From Halorubrum trapanicum (GTDB lineage: Archaea; Halobacteriota; Halobacteria; Halobacteriales; Haloferacaceae), in NCBI RefSeq assembly GCF_017873555.1, contig NZ_JAGGKE010000015.1, forward strand, positions 1-51,547: a DNA stretch of 51,547 nucleotides, read 5' to 3'. Position numbers and translations under genes: made by a program. The notes beneath the pieces are model-generated. The model searched no databases, was not told the DNA's origin, and saw only the letters and a list, made by a program, of their open reading frames with translations. Each line of letters starts with the position of its first letter. Position 1 is the first letter of the stretch. Positions 1 through 7,583 of this stretch are shown one piece after another.

Positions 1-483
1 AGACGCTCAAAAGATCCACCAGCAACGACCAATCTTACAAGAGACGCTCGCTACCGCTACACAACCGAGGTGTGAGGCTTAACTAAAGACGGATGTACGG
101 GATACTTTGTTCTATCCCTTAACCAGTCGTCGCGTCGTGCGCCGTCGTCCTCCTGGTCATTACTATGATTTGTTCGTATTGGTTCGATTGCCGGAGATGG
201 CTGATAAGTGCGACTCCGGCGCCCGGATACTTGGCACGTACAACAGCAGAGACTATGACATCCCGTTTTTTGAAGCGCCGAAGAGCGGGGATTGCCGGAG
301 GATTCCCGGAGAAACACCACGTTATGTTCGACCTCAAGGGTTTCCGGAAACGGTCGGTTTCCGCATAACGAACCGCATCACATCGAGGGCGAAAGGGATT
401 GAGATGGGGTTAATTGGGTTCTTTCCGGAAGCAACCCGATCACGTTTTTAGTACTAGCCAGAAAACCAGTCTATCAAGCAAAG
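1..483. other. Non-coding leader of the first orc1/cdc6 gene
   Basis: I see no convincing gene here. The reading frames that span it have none of the acidic composition of the neighbours. The stretch holds a perfect palindrome TTTCCGGAAA at 341-350, a near copy at 422-431 and further TTTCC or CCGGA words between 290 and 440. Haloarchaeal initiators usually bind next to their own gene, so these could be sites for the Orc encoded at 484. They do not resemble the clear repeat family around the second orc gene, so this is a guess. Confidence 0.35.
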
Positions 484-1512
484 ATGATTCGCGATGCTCG
501 CGTTCTCCGCGCCGGGTTCGTCCCTCGGGAAGTTGAGCATCGCGACGCCGAAGTCAACCACCTCTCCAGCGTTCTTGAGCCCATCACGAACGGGGAACCC
601 GCCGACACGGCCATCGTCACTGGACCCAGCGGCGCCGGCAAGACCTGCATCTCGAAGTTCGTTACCGAACGACTCCGGGAAGAGGTCCTCGACGTCAAGG
701 CCACCTACGTCAATTGCTGGCGCAACTACACCCGATTTCGTACGCTCTACCAGATCCTCGACGATCTCGGCGCGACCATCGACATCCACCGGCAGTCGAC
801 GCCCCACAACGAACTCGTCGATCGCCTCCAGCAGCATGACGGCCCGCGAACCGTCGTCATCCTCGACGAGGTCGACCAACTGGAGGACCCCAGCGTCATC
901 TACGACCTCCACAGCCTCCCGCAGTTCGCGATCATCTGCATCGCGAACAAGGAAGAGGAGCTGTTCAGCCGCGTCGACGACCGCCTTGTGAGCCGCCTGC
1001 GCTCCAGCGAACACGTCCGGATGGACAAGTACCACGACGAGCAGCTGTACGACATTCTGAGTGCGCGGGCGAAGTGGGGCCTCGATGAGGACGTCATCAC
1101 CGACGACCAGCTCTACCGGATCGCCGACGCGGCCGCCGGCGATGCCCGCCTCGCTATCGGCATCCTTCGAACAGCCGCCGGCAAGGCTGACCGCGAGAAC
1201 CAGGAGCGGATCACCAACGACATCCTCCTGGACGCCGCCGAGGATGCCCGGGCCCAGATTAAGCAGAAGAGCATCGATTCACTCACGCCACACCAGCGCG
1301 TCGTTTACAACATTGTTCGCGATCACGAGCCACTCGGGCCGAGCGAGATTCACGACCACTATACCGAGAAGGTCGACGATCCTCGGACAAAACGGACAGT
1401 GCGGACGTATCTCTCCAAGATGGTCCAGTACAACCTCGTCGATGCGGAAGGCACGAGCCGGGACCGGGAGTACTCACTCGTCGGTTCGGAAGCTGCGTCG
1501 CCGATGCAGTAA
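484..1512 (+). CDS. orc1/cdc6: Orc1/Cdc6 family replication initiator
   Basis: This 342-residue AAA+ ATPase belongs to the archaeal Orc1/Cdc6 family, which binds origin recognition boxes and loads the MCM helicase. Walker A is GPSGAGKT at residues 47-54, Walker B is VVILDEVD at about 124-131, sensor 1 lies near the IICIANKEE segment at about 150-157, and sensor 2 is GDARLAI at about 219-225. Residues 270-335 form the expected winged-helix DNA-binding domain. The length is slightly short for the family, and the N-terminal arm before the AAA+ core is brief. The ATG at 484 is the only start that keeps the usual N-terminal segment. The gene stands alone, 640 bp upstream of a second orc gene. It could be a paralogous initiator or a regulator rather than the main initiator of this replicon. 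Confidence 0.9.
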   Translation: MIRDARVLRAGFVPREVEHRDAEVNHLSSVLEPITNGEPADTAIVTGPSGAGKTCISKFVTERLREEVLDVKATYVNCWRNYTRFRTLYQILDDLGATIDIHRQSTPHNELVDRLQQHDGPRTVVILDEVDQLEDPSVIYDLHSLPQFAIICIANKEEELFSRVDDRLVSRLRSSEHVRMDKYHDEQLYDILSARAKWGLDEDVITDDQLYRIADAAAGDARLAIGILRTAAGKADRENQERITNDILLDAAEDARAQIKQKSIDSLTPHQRVVYNIVRDHEPLGPSEIHDHYTEKVDDPRTKRTVRTYLSKMVQYNLVDAEGTSRDREYSLVGSEAASPMQ

Positions 1513-1638
1513 TATCCTGTCTCCGATTGGGTGAGATCGAGCGGCAATCAAGCGAACCCTTGCGGAATCGCGAAACGCCGAAATCACGGGATACTAGTAC
1601 TGAGTGCCGACTGCGAATCGAGCATAAGCCATGAGCAG

Positions 1639-1678
1639 TTAACCAACAGACGGTTAATACATACGATTTGTTGGTTAA
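1639..1678. repeat. Dispersed inverted repeat, copy 1
   Basis: TTAACCAACA at 1639-1648 and its exact reverse complement TGTTGGTTAA at 1669-1678 are separated by 20 nt. This copy lies between the two plus-strand orc genes, so unlike most copies it is not upstream of a minus-strand gene. Confidence 0.9.
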
Positions 1679-1822
1679 CCGAAAGAGGTCCACGGTCATC
1701 ATCGACTGGTGTCGGGAAGGGTAGATTTCGACTGGAATATCGGCCAGGCAACGATGGTAGCAGGGAGAGGGCGACCAGAGTTGCCAGTATTGCCAATAAT
1801 ACCGTCGTTTAAGTACCTCTCT

Positions 1823-1849
1823 CACTCCACCATTGCCAGTAACGAGGGG
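1823..1849 (+). repeat. ORB-like repeat a
   Basis: The sequence reads CACTCCACCATTGCCAGTAA followed by CGAGGGG. It shares the core TCCACYATTGCCAGTAA with four other copies around the second orc gene and ends in a G-string, as archaeal ORBs do. It is inverted relative to repeat b. Confidence 0.7.
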
Positions 1850-2020
1850 AGAATGGACGGGAGGGCAGAAACTGTCACGTCTCTAGTCTAGTTACTGTTA
1901 TCTAAACCTACTACAACTAGTGGAGTTTTCGTTAGTGCGGGTATGGTTTAACGTACAATGTATTAAGAGTATCGCTAATTAGAGAGGGGGTCGTTGACCC
2001 CCCTCCAGTTGTTGCAAAGG

Positions 2021-2041
2021 TTTACTGGCAATAGTGGAGTG
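2021..2041 (-). repeat. ORB-like repeat b
   Basis: It reads T followed by TTACTGGCAATAGTGGAGTG on the plus strand, and is identical over 21 bp to repeat c at 3597-3617 and inverted relative to repeat a. A run of Gs and Cs (CCCCCCTCC) lies about 15 bp to its left, corresponding to the G-string side. Confidence 0.7.
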
Positions 2042-2150
2042 TGTGTGTTTTATAAGTGGATGCGACACTGGCATAATTGGTTCGAGTGGTGGGTTAGTGG
2101 TGATACTGGAACCCATGGTTTTATGATGGTTCTTCGTCTTGAGTCCGCCT

Positions 2151-3407
2151 ATGGGCCGATTCAATCGAGAATCGTTCATCATCCAAGACAAAGACGTCCT
2201 CCGGGATGATTACCAGCCAGAGACACTCGAGGAGCGGGACGAAGAACTCGACGAATATGCGGCCGCTCTCCGTCCCGTCATTCAGGGCTGGCAACCGAAC
2301 AACGTCTTTCTCTATGGCGTTACCGGCGTCGGGAAGACAGCTGCTACGCACGATCTTCTTGAGGAGCTGCAAGAATCCGCCGGAGAGTACGACGACGTCG
2401 ATCTCAACGTTATTGAACTCAACTGTACTGGCTGCACCACATCCTATCAGGTAGCGGTCAATCTCGTGAACGAGATTCGCTCTCCTTCTCACCCTCTCAC
2501 CACAGTCTCGTCTTCGCGCGAACCGATGAGCGAAACCGGGTATCAACAAAAACGCATCTTCAACGAACTCTACAACGACCTTGAGTCGATCGGTGGGACT
2601 ATTCTCGTGGTTCTGGACGAGATCGATAACATCGGCTCGGATGACGATATTCTGTACGAGCTTCCACGAGCACGCTCGCAATTGGATCTCGATGTGAAAA
2701 TCGGTGTGGTCGGCATCTCGAACGACTTCAAGTTCCGAGAAAACCTCTCTCCGAAAGTCAAGGACACTCTCTGCGAAGAGGAAATCTTGTTCCCTCCGTA
2801 CGACGCGACTGAACTGCAGAATATTCTCAAGCACCGAGCCGATATCGCGCTCTACGACGATGTCCTCGAATCAGATGTAATCCCATTGTGCGCAGCATTC
2901 TCTGCACAGGACTCGGGATCTGCTCGGCAGGCATTACGGTTACTCCGGAAAGCAGCTGATATCGCCGAGAACGACGCGATGGCGGGTGGAGAGGCGAAAA
3001 TCACCGAAGACCACGTTCGGGAGGCCGAGCATCAGATCCAACGACAACAGGTTGTCGAAGGGATGCATTCGTTGACCCGGCAGGGGCAATATGTATTGCT
3101 GACTGTCTGTCAGCTAGCGGCAGAGGGAGAAACACCCGAACGGACGAAACTGATCTATGAGCGCTATCGAGAGGTTCTTCGTAATCACGGCAGTGAACCA
3201 CTGAAACGCAGGCGAGTACACGACCACCTGTCGGATTTGAGCCTCCACGGGATCTTACGGTTGGTCGACTCGTCGAGTGGACGCGGGAACTACAACGAAT
3301 ACGAGCTTGATGTCTCTCTGTCGTCGGCCCTCGACGCACTCGAGAGCGAACTAGGTGAGCTCAACGACATTCGTGAAACTGCCAAGCGGCATCGGGTTCT
3401 GGAGTGA
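2151..3407 (+). CDS. orc1/cdc6: Orc1/Cdc6 family replication initiator
   Basis: This second AAA+ initiator has 418 residues from the ATG at 2151. A TTG at 2139 would add four residues and seems less likely, because the Orc family commonly begins with a short M-G-R-F-type segment. Walker A is GVTGVGKT at residues 56-63 and Walker B is VVLDEID at about 153-159. A GSARQALRLL segment follows as sensor 2, and a C-terminal winged helix fills residues 305-400. Full family length and the two sets of flanking ORB-like repeats (1823-2041 upstream, 3442-3617 downstream) make it the best candidate for the cognate initiator of this replicon. Confidence 0.92.
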   Translation: MGRFNRESFIIQDKDVLRDDYQPETLEERDEELDEYAAALRPVIQGWQPNNVFLYGVTGVGKTAATHDLLEELQESAGEYDDVDLNVIELNCTGCTTSYQVAVNLVNEIRSPSHPLTTVSSSREPMSETGYQQKRIFNELYNDLESIGGTILVVLDEIDNIGSDDDILYELPRARSQLDLDVKIGVVGISNDFKFRENLSPKVKDTLCEEEILFPPYDATELQNILKHRADIALYDDVLESDVIPLCAAFSAQDSGSARQALRLLRKAADIAENDAMAGGEAKITEDHVREAEHQIQRQQVVEGMHSLTRQGQYVLLTVCQLAAEGETPERTKLIYERYREVLRNHGSEPLKRRRVHDHLSDLSLHGILRLVDSSSGRGNYNEYELDVSLSSALDALESELGELNDIRETAKRHRVLE

Positions 3408-3441
3408 CTTCTCAACCGCCAACACCAGTACTGCCAATACC

Positions 3442-3465
3442 CTCTCCACTTTTGCCAGTAACCGC
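3442..3465 (+). repeat. ORB-like repeat d
   Basis: CTCTCCACTTTTGCCAGTAA followed by CCGCG shares the TTGCCAGTAA core with repeats a, b, c and e. Confidence 0.6.
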
Positions 3466-3493
3466 GCAACCGTCAGTGCCAGTTTCTCCAGTA

Positions 3494-3515
3494 CCCTCTC
3501 CGGTGTTGCCAGTAA
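3494..3515 (+). repeat. ORB-like repeat e
   Basis: CCTCTCCGGTGTTGCCAGTA followed by AC is a direct copy of repeat d, 52 bp downstream of it. Confidence 0.55.
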
Positions 3516-3596
3516 CTTCCTTGTTCTAATCAATCCGACTAGTTACTATCAGGACCACCGTTGCCAATTTCATCAAATAGCGTCTTGTCCTCCGAT

Positions 3597-3617
3597 TTTA
3601 CTGGCAATAGTGGAGTG
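3597..3617 (-). repeat. ORB-like repeat c
   Basis: It is identical over 21 bp to repeat b at 2021-2041 and inverted relative to repeats d and e. The second orc gene is therefore bracketed by matching ORB-like elements. Confidence 0.7.
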
Positions 3618-3861
3618 TCTGACAGCATTTAAACGAAATTTCATTTACGAGCATTTGCAATCGCTCTTCAGTGGGCTACTTATCGCGTAAGGGTTCGTGG
3701 TTCGAAGACCCAATCTTGCACGGATTCACCCCGCACTTACTACTCGAAAACGGGGGATGTCTTCCTGTTCGAGTTCATTCGTTGTCTGGGCCATCGGTGA
3801 ACAGGATTTCGTGGAGAAACGACAGAAACGTCGGGGGTGGGAGTAACCGATTCGTCTCTGT

Positions 3862-4459
3862 CTACGGGTATTCCTGATCACTCACGAGAGCCTCGGTACA
3901 CTCGACGAGGTCGTCCTCAGTCGTCCACCGGCAGAGACGCCTAGCATCGTTGAGCATCTCGAAGATCGCGGTCTGCATTCCACTGTAGGGACTCTCGACG
4001 GCTACGTTTGTGTCGATCGCGTCCACATCTATCGTATTGTACGTCGTGTTTGAACACGTGCGTCTTCGCGAAGTACTCCTCAAGGGCTGTGAAGTAGCCC
4101 TGCTCGACGAGGAAGCAGCCCTGGGCGTGTTCGGTGACGCCCAGGATGACGTCTGTATGATCGGCGAGCAGCCGGAACTTGAGGTAGGTATTCGTCCACT
4201 CGCTTCGAATGTCGATCATCAGGAACGCGTACGCACCGGGCTGTCGGTTGAGGCGATCTTTTACGAGCTGGAGAGGACGGATTTCGGGTTTCCCGTAGCT
4301 GCCGAGGACAAAGTACGAATTCTCAGCTGAGAAGATCGGCGTGAGCTCCGCAACACTCTGTTTCAGCGCTTCGTATTCTTCCGGTGTGGGTGAGGCTTCG
4401 TGCAGATACTCGTCGGCTTTCTCGACGAGTTCGTCGACAGTGACCGGATCCTCACTCAT
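3862..4459 (-). pseudogene. Frameshifted conserved haloarchaeal protein
   Basis: The start is MSEDPVTVDEL at 4459, 39 nt downstream of a hairpin element. About 140 acidic residues follow, ending in a segment around FAKTHVFKHDV. The frame then runs into basic, Arg-rich residues that do not fit. The normal acidic composition resumes in the next frame (IDVDAIDTNVAVESPYSG) and runs to a stop at 3862. The switch lies between about 4032 and 4060 and needs a one-base change. The product would be roughly 195-200 residues. I do not recognise its function. It is either a real pseudogene or a sequencing or assembly error in an intact gene. Confidence 0.75.
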
Positions 4460-4497
4460 CAACTCGGGACTTCTCTCGTACCCTGCGTCTTTCACTT

Positions 4498-4524
4498 CGC
4501 AGACGGGGTGTCTCCCCGAACAAC
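4498..4524 (-). promoter_or_regulatory. T-run plus hairpin element, copy 1
   Basis: In mRNA sense it reads GTTGTTCGGGGAGACACCCC, a four-base-pair GGGG/CCCC stem after a GTTGTTC lead, 39 nt before the start at 4459. It shows the same arrangement as the other 20 copies. Confidence 0.6.
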
Positions 4525-4552
4525 TGGCCATCCGACTGAGGTACTAGTCCGT

Positions 4553-4876
4553 CTACTCGTCCGGATTTACTGGGGATTTGTACTTTGATTTGACGCGATC
4601 TCCTTCCCGCCACTGCCAGTAGTAGTAGCGGTTATCGTTGATCTCCTTGATCGTGATCGTCGCCTTCGTCGGGACATCATCGGGGAGGTCATCGGGTCGC
4701 TCGTCGATCTCGTCTTCCTCCTCCGCTTCGGCAAGGCGGGCCTGGCGCTCGCGATGCTCGGCGAGGTCCTCGGCATAGTGGGCAACGTCTCGGAGCAGCT
4801 CGGGTGAATAGTCGTTGAGTGTGTCGATGACGTCGGTGGGGAGGTCCGCTGGGGGCGTCGGTGGCTCGTAGGACAT
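4553..4876 (-). CDS. DUF6788-like small protein
   Basis: The product has 107 residues from the ATG at 4876; the longer frame to 4951 runs back through an inverted repeat and is not believable. An acidic coiled-coil-like segment (residues 25-70, many Glu and Arg) is followed by a compact C-terminal module with NDNRYYYWQWREGDRVKSKY. Aromatic Y-Y-Y-W-Q-W-R-E-G-D patterns like this occur in the DUF6788 family of mobile-element proteins, whose function is unknown. Copy 2 of the dispersed inverted repeat ends 14 bp upstream of the start, so transcription probably begins very close to the ATG. Confidence 0.75.
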   Translation of the reverse strand: MSYEPPTPPADLPTDVIDTLNDYSPELLRDVAHYAEDLAEHRERQARLAEAEEEDEIDERPDDLPDDVPTKATITIKEINDNRYYYWQWREGDRVKSKYKSPVNPDE

Positions 4877-4889
4877 GGGCCGATCTGTG

Positions 4890-4930
4890 TTAACCAACAA
4901 AGGCGCAAACCGCATAGTTTTGTTGGTTAA
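4890..4930. repeat. Dispersed inverted repeat, copy 2
   Basis: TTAACCAACA at 4890-4899 and TGTTGGTTAA at 4921-4930 are separated by 21 nt. It lies between two minus-strand genes and 14 bp upstream of the start at 4876. Confidence 0.9.
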
Positions 4931-5048
4931 GCCGCTACCAACGGCTCTCACCGGTTCTCCAGCAGCTGTATCAATACTCGAAACTCTCCATCAAGGAGTT
5001 TCGTCTGATGTTACAGTAGCCTCGGGAGATCTCGAACGCTGGGCGATC

Positions 5049-5867
5049 CTACGAGTTCGAGGGGAGACGCCCATCAGGTCGTGGGACCCGCCCCTGCTTG
5101 ATCTCCTGATCGACTCGCCGGAGGTGTTTACAGCCGCCCTCGGGCGTACGCTTCCGCCAGTCTGGACACGTACACGACTCGCTGATCACGTCGACTTCAT
5201 ACCAGTTTCCGGACGCCGATCGGACCTCATAGCGGCCACCCTTTTCGAGCAGCGAGACGGCCATCGATTCGTCGACGGCACGTCTGGTTCGCGGCTCGAG
5301 GTCGTCGTGCTGGGTTGAGTGCTCCGTGACGACCATCCGATCGCGTACGTCGCCGGTGCGGCCGCCGTCTGGAGCAACCGCAGCCTTGGGATCCTGGAGA
5401 CGATCCGCAAGCAGGGCCTCAACTGGATGGCCCTCCGGCCACAGATAGTGGACTTCCCGCCGCTCGCGATGGTCGTAGGAGCCACAGGCGGCAGCGCTCC
5501 CAGTCCAGACACGCCACGCCCCGAGTGCTGCCATCACGTCGACGATGACTCGCGGAACAGCGTCGTACTCGTCGGGGTAGAACACCCGGAACCGAGTACA
5601 CTCCTCCTGCGGCGGAACCGTCTCCCACCACTCGACGTCGTCGTCCCAACTGTTGCACATCGCGTCGTCCTCTCCGTAGCCGACAGTCACGCCGTCAACC
5701 TGCGGTACTTCCACCGATGTGTCGTCAGCCTCTCCTTCGAGCAGCCGAAGGACGGCGTACCTGAGATACTCGTGTTCCGGATGGTCCGAAGATTGGGCGA
5801 CCTGCTCATGGTGCTCTGCGACTCGCTCTGCCTCGTCGAGAACGGTCGTTAGATATCGGTCGGTCAT
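5049..5867 (-). CDS. SWIM zinc-finger protein
   Basis: The product has 272 residues from the ATG at 5867, preceded by a hairpin element and inverted repeat copy 3. Near the C-terminus the sequence has C232-T-C234, about 11 residues, then C246-K-H248, the CxCx(n)CxH signature of SWIM zinc fingers, which bind DNA or proteins. The first 190 residues are acidic, with conserved Trp and Tyr and a WTGSAAACGSYDHRERREVHYL segment I cannot assign. SWIM proteins of this size are common on haloarchaeal plasmids, where their role is not known to me. The domain is clear but the function is not. Confidence 0.85.
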   Translation of the reverse strand: MTDRYLTTVLDEAERVAEHHEQVAQSSDHPEHEYLRYAVLRLLEGEADDTSVEVPQVDGVTVGYGEDDAMCNSWDDDVEWWETVPPQEECTRFRVFYPDEYDAVPRVIVDVMAALGAWRVWTGSAAACGSYDHRERREVHYLWPEGHPVEALLADRLQDPKAAVAPDGGRTGDVRDRMVVTEHSTQHDDLEPRTRRAVDESMAVSLLEKGGRYEVRSASGNWYEVDVISESCTCPDWRKRTPEGGCKHLRRVDQEIKQGRVPRPDGRLPSNS

Positions 5868-5887
5868 AGGTCGGTGGAGACAGGAGT

Positions 5888-5919
5888 GCGCCTCCGCCCT
5901 TCGGCGGGCGCTGAAAAAC
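5888..5919 (-). promoter_or_regulatory. T-run plus hairpin element, copy 2
   Basis: In mRNA sense GTTTTTCAGCGCCCGCCGAA leads into the stem CCGCC/GGCGG. It starts directly after inverted repeat copy 3 and ends about 21 nt before the start at 5867. Confidence 0.7.
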
Positions 5920-5961
5920 TTAACCAACGAATAGCGATCCATCGTATCCTCTGTTGGTTAA
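5920..5961. repeat. Dispersed inverted repeat, copy 3
   Basis: TTAACCAACG at 5920-5929 and TGTTGGTTAA at 5952-5961 are separated by 22 nt. The copy lies in the divergent gap between the SWIM gene (minus) and the AbiE-like pair (plus). Confidence 0.9.
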
Positions 5962-6092
5962 TTCATCTCCGCTCAAATTCTGAGCCGGATCGGATTACCG
6001 GAGCCAAGAATGGTATATCTGTATAGCGATAACGTCATAGGGAATACGGGGGACAAGACTAATACCGTTAGATGCGATACCGATAACTAGCG

Positions 6093-6767
6093 ATGATGGA
6101 GTACGTCGACGTGACCGCGGCGAAAATCATGGTCGCGGCCCGGCCGGGCGACTCGATTCGTCGAATCGCCCAGAAGATCGACGGCTCCTACTCGTGGGTC
6201 TACGACTGGATCGAGCGGTTGGAGGACGCAGGCTTCATCCGGCGTGAGGGCGGCGTCTACATCGAGAATTACGCTGTCAGGGATCGCTACTACGATCTCG
6301 TCGCGGCCATCTCTCGCGCTGTTCCCCCCTCGATCGACGACGGCTACGTCATTCCGCACTTCGCCGGGATGCCCTTTGCGTACACGAAAATCGACGGCGT
6401 CTACGTCTGGACCCATGGCGGTTATCAGATCGCCCGCGGCCACGACGACTATCCGATCTTCATCCAGGTTGCCGACCGTGATATCGAACGGTGGACGGCG
6501 TTCTTCGATGAGTTCGGGATTCCGAGCCGGATCGAAGAGCGGCCGGACGCGACCGACTCCGACGCGACCGTCTCGTACGTGTTGTTCCCGACGAGTGGGG
6601 GCATCACTCGCGAGTGGGTCGACGGCAATCCGGTTATTCCGTTGGACGAGACGATCGAGCACATGTTGGAGTACCGGGTGAACTACGAGCCGGCGTTGGA
6701 GATGATCGCCGACGAGTACGACCGCGATATCGACGCGTCCCACGAGGATCCGCGTCTCAATGCATGA
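6093..6767 (+). CDS. AbiEi-like HTH regulator (putative type IV antitoxin)
   Basis: This 224-residue protein has an N-terminal winged helix (residues 7-55: GDSIRRIAQKIDGSYSWVYD, then EDAGFI and EG). A larger domain follows with YVIPHFAGMPFAYTKIDGVY and VWTHGGYQIAR, a pattern seen in AbiEi-type regulators of nucleotidyltransferase toxins. The stop overlaps the start of the next gene by ATGA (6764-6767), so the two are translationally coupled. A paralogue, clearly similar over its whole length, is encoded at 19590-20261 without a toxin partner. The second start codon at 6096 is equally possible. The antitoxin role is inferred from the pairing. Confidence 0.75.
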   Translation: MMEYVDVTAAKIMVAARPGDSIRRIAQKIDGSYSWVYDWIERLEDAGFIRREGGVYIENYAVRDRYYDLVAAISRAVPPSIDDGYVIPHFAGMPFAYTKIDGVYVWTHGGYQIARGHDDYPIFIQVADRDIERWTAFFDEFGIPSRIEERPDATDSDATVSYVLFPTSGGITREWVDGNPVIPLDETIEHMLEYRVNYEPALEMIADEYDRDIDASHEDPRLNA

Positions 6768-7459
6768 GCCTCGGTGAACGCGAAGACGAACTACTGGATA
6801 CGCTGGAGGCAGTCATCGACGCTGACCTGCCGTACGTGCTCGTCGGTGGGTGGGCGATCGCGGCGTTCAATCAACGCTTCACCACGGACGTCGACGTCGT
6901 CATTCCGGCCCAAGCGGTCGACGACTACACGGACCTTCTCACCGACCGCGGCTACGAGAAAACGGCCGATGTCGAGCGAAACGAACTCTACGAGGGCCGG
7001 ACTATCCGGTTTACGAAAGATATCGGGAATCCGGTTCAGTTCGACGCGATGGTGGACGCGCTGGGCTGTCGCCAGACGGAAGCTGAATGGTCGTATCGCT
7101 ATCTGGCCCAGCACTCTGTCACCGAGGAACTGCGAACCGGGCGCCCGGTAACAGCCAGGATTCCGGAACGGGAGTTGCTGTTCGCGGTGAAACTCCACAG
7201 TGGCCGCAAGGCAGACTCTCGGGATCTGGTGGTGCTGGCTGCTGGCGCGGATTTCGACCGGATCGCGACCCATCTGCATCGCGGAGAGTCCGAGAAGCTC
7301 GCTGGTCGCATCGAGACTGTCCTCAACCGCCTCACGTCGGAGGATTTCGCAGATGCATTCAAAGGAGTCTTCGAACAGCAAACGGTTCCCGAACAGGATA
7401 TCGATGCCGTCGTTGAGTTCCTTCGTGACCAGCAGCGCCGAATCGATTCTGAACGATAA
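6764..7459 (+). CDS. Nucleotidyltransferase, AbiEii-like putative toxin
   Basis: The product has 231 residues from the ATG at 6764, which overlaps the stop of the upstream regulator by four bases. Residues 26-46 hold the nucleotidyltransferase core: VGGWAIAAF, then D42-V-D44 (the two metal-binding Asp). Further on come QFDAMVDAL, ERELLFAVKLHSGRKADSRD and other segments typical of the DUF6036/AbiEii-like branch. Such enzymes modify RNA or protein targets and are neutralised by a DNA-binding partner. Frames starting upstream at 6614 are shadows of the regulator gene. The system is the best toxin-antitoxin candidate in the left half of the window. Confidence 0.82.
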   Translation: MSLGEREDELLDTLEAVIDADLPYVLVGGWAIAAFNQRFTTDVDVVIPAQAVDDYTDLLTDRGYEKTADVERNELYEGRTIRFTKDIGNPVQFDAMVDALGCRQTEAEWSYRYLAQHSVTEELRTGRPVTARIPERELLFAVKLHSGRKADSRDLVVLAAGADFDRIATHLHRGESEKLAGRIETVLNRLTSEDFADAFKGVFEQQTVPEQDIDAVVEFLRDQQRRIDSER

Positions 7460-7524
7460 CATCGACTGTCGGTGGGGTTTGTCTTGGAATCGATCGAAAC
7501 GCGCAGGGTCGGACGCCGAACGAA

Positions 7525-7565
7525 TTAACCAACAGAGTGGGATAGTACCCCAAGCCGTTGGTTAA
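7525..7565. repeat. Dispersed inverted repeat, copy 4
   Basis: TTAACCAACA at 7525-7534 and CGTTGGTTAA at 7556-7565 are separated by 21 nt. It sits between the convergent ends of the toxin gene (plus) and the ArdC-like gene (minus). It therefore cannot be a promoter element for either of them. Confidence 0.9.
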
Positions 7566-7583
7566 CAGCTGGAGAAGGCGTGT

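Larger units (their letters stand above)
1513..2150. other. Putative replication origin region between two orc genes
   Basis: This 640-bp gene-free stretch is distinctly AT-rich between about 1880 and 1985. That part is flanked by two inverted copies of an ORB-like sequence (1823-1849 and 2021-2041). An inverted ORB pair enclosing an unwinding element, next to an orc1/cdc6 gene, is the standard architecture of haloarchaeal origins. It also contains the first copy of the dispersed 40-bp inverted repeat (1639-1678) and degenerate half repeats (TTGCCAGTATTGCCAAT) near 1784-1800. Origin activity is inferred from structure only. Confidence 0.7.
3408..3861. other. Repeat-rich non-coding region downstream of orc
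   Basis: No gene is visible. The first 210 bp hold three ORB-like repeats (3442-3465, 3494-3515, 3597-3617) and further CCAGTA or GCCAAT words. The remainder, to 3861, shows only a short GGTTCGAAGACCC stretch near 3700 that recalls a tRNA T-arm but has no surrounding cloverleaf. Confidence 0.6.

Noticed and set aside
107..451. Plus-strand frame of 114 codons before the first orc gene
   Set aside because: Basic and Arg-rich composition unlike haloarchaeal proteins, no recognisable motif, and alternative frames of equal quality on both strands.
3692..3712. tRNA T-arm-like GGTTCGAAGACCC as an integration site
   Set aside because: No acceptor stem, CCA-proximal sequence or second copy in the window, and no integrase gene.
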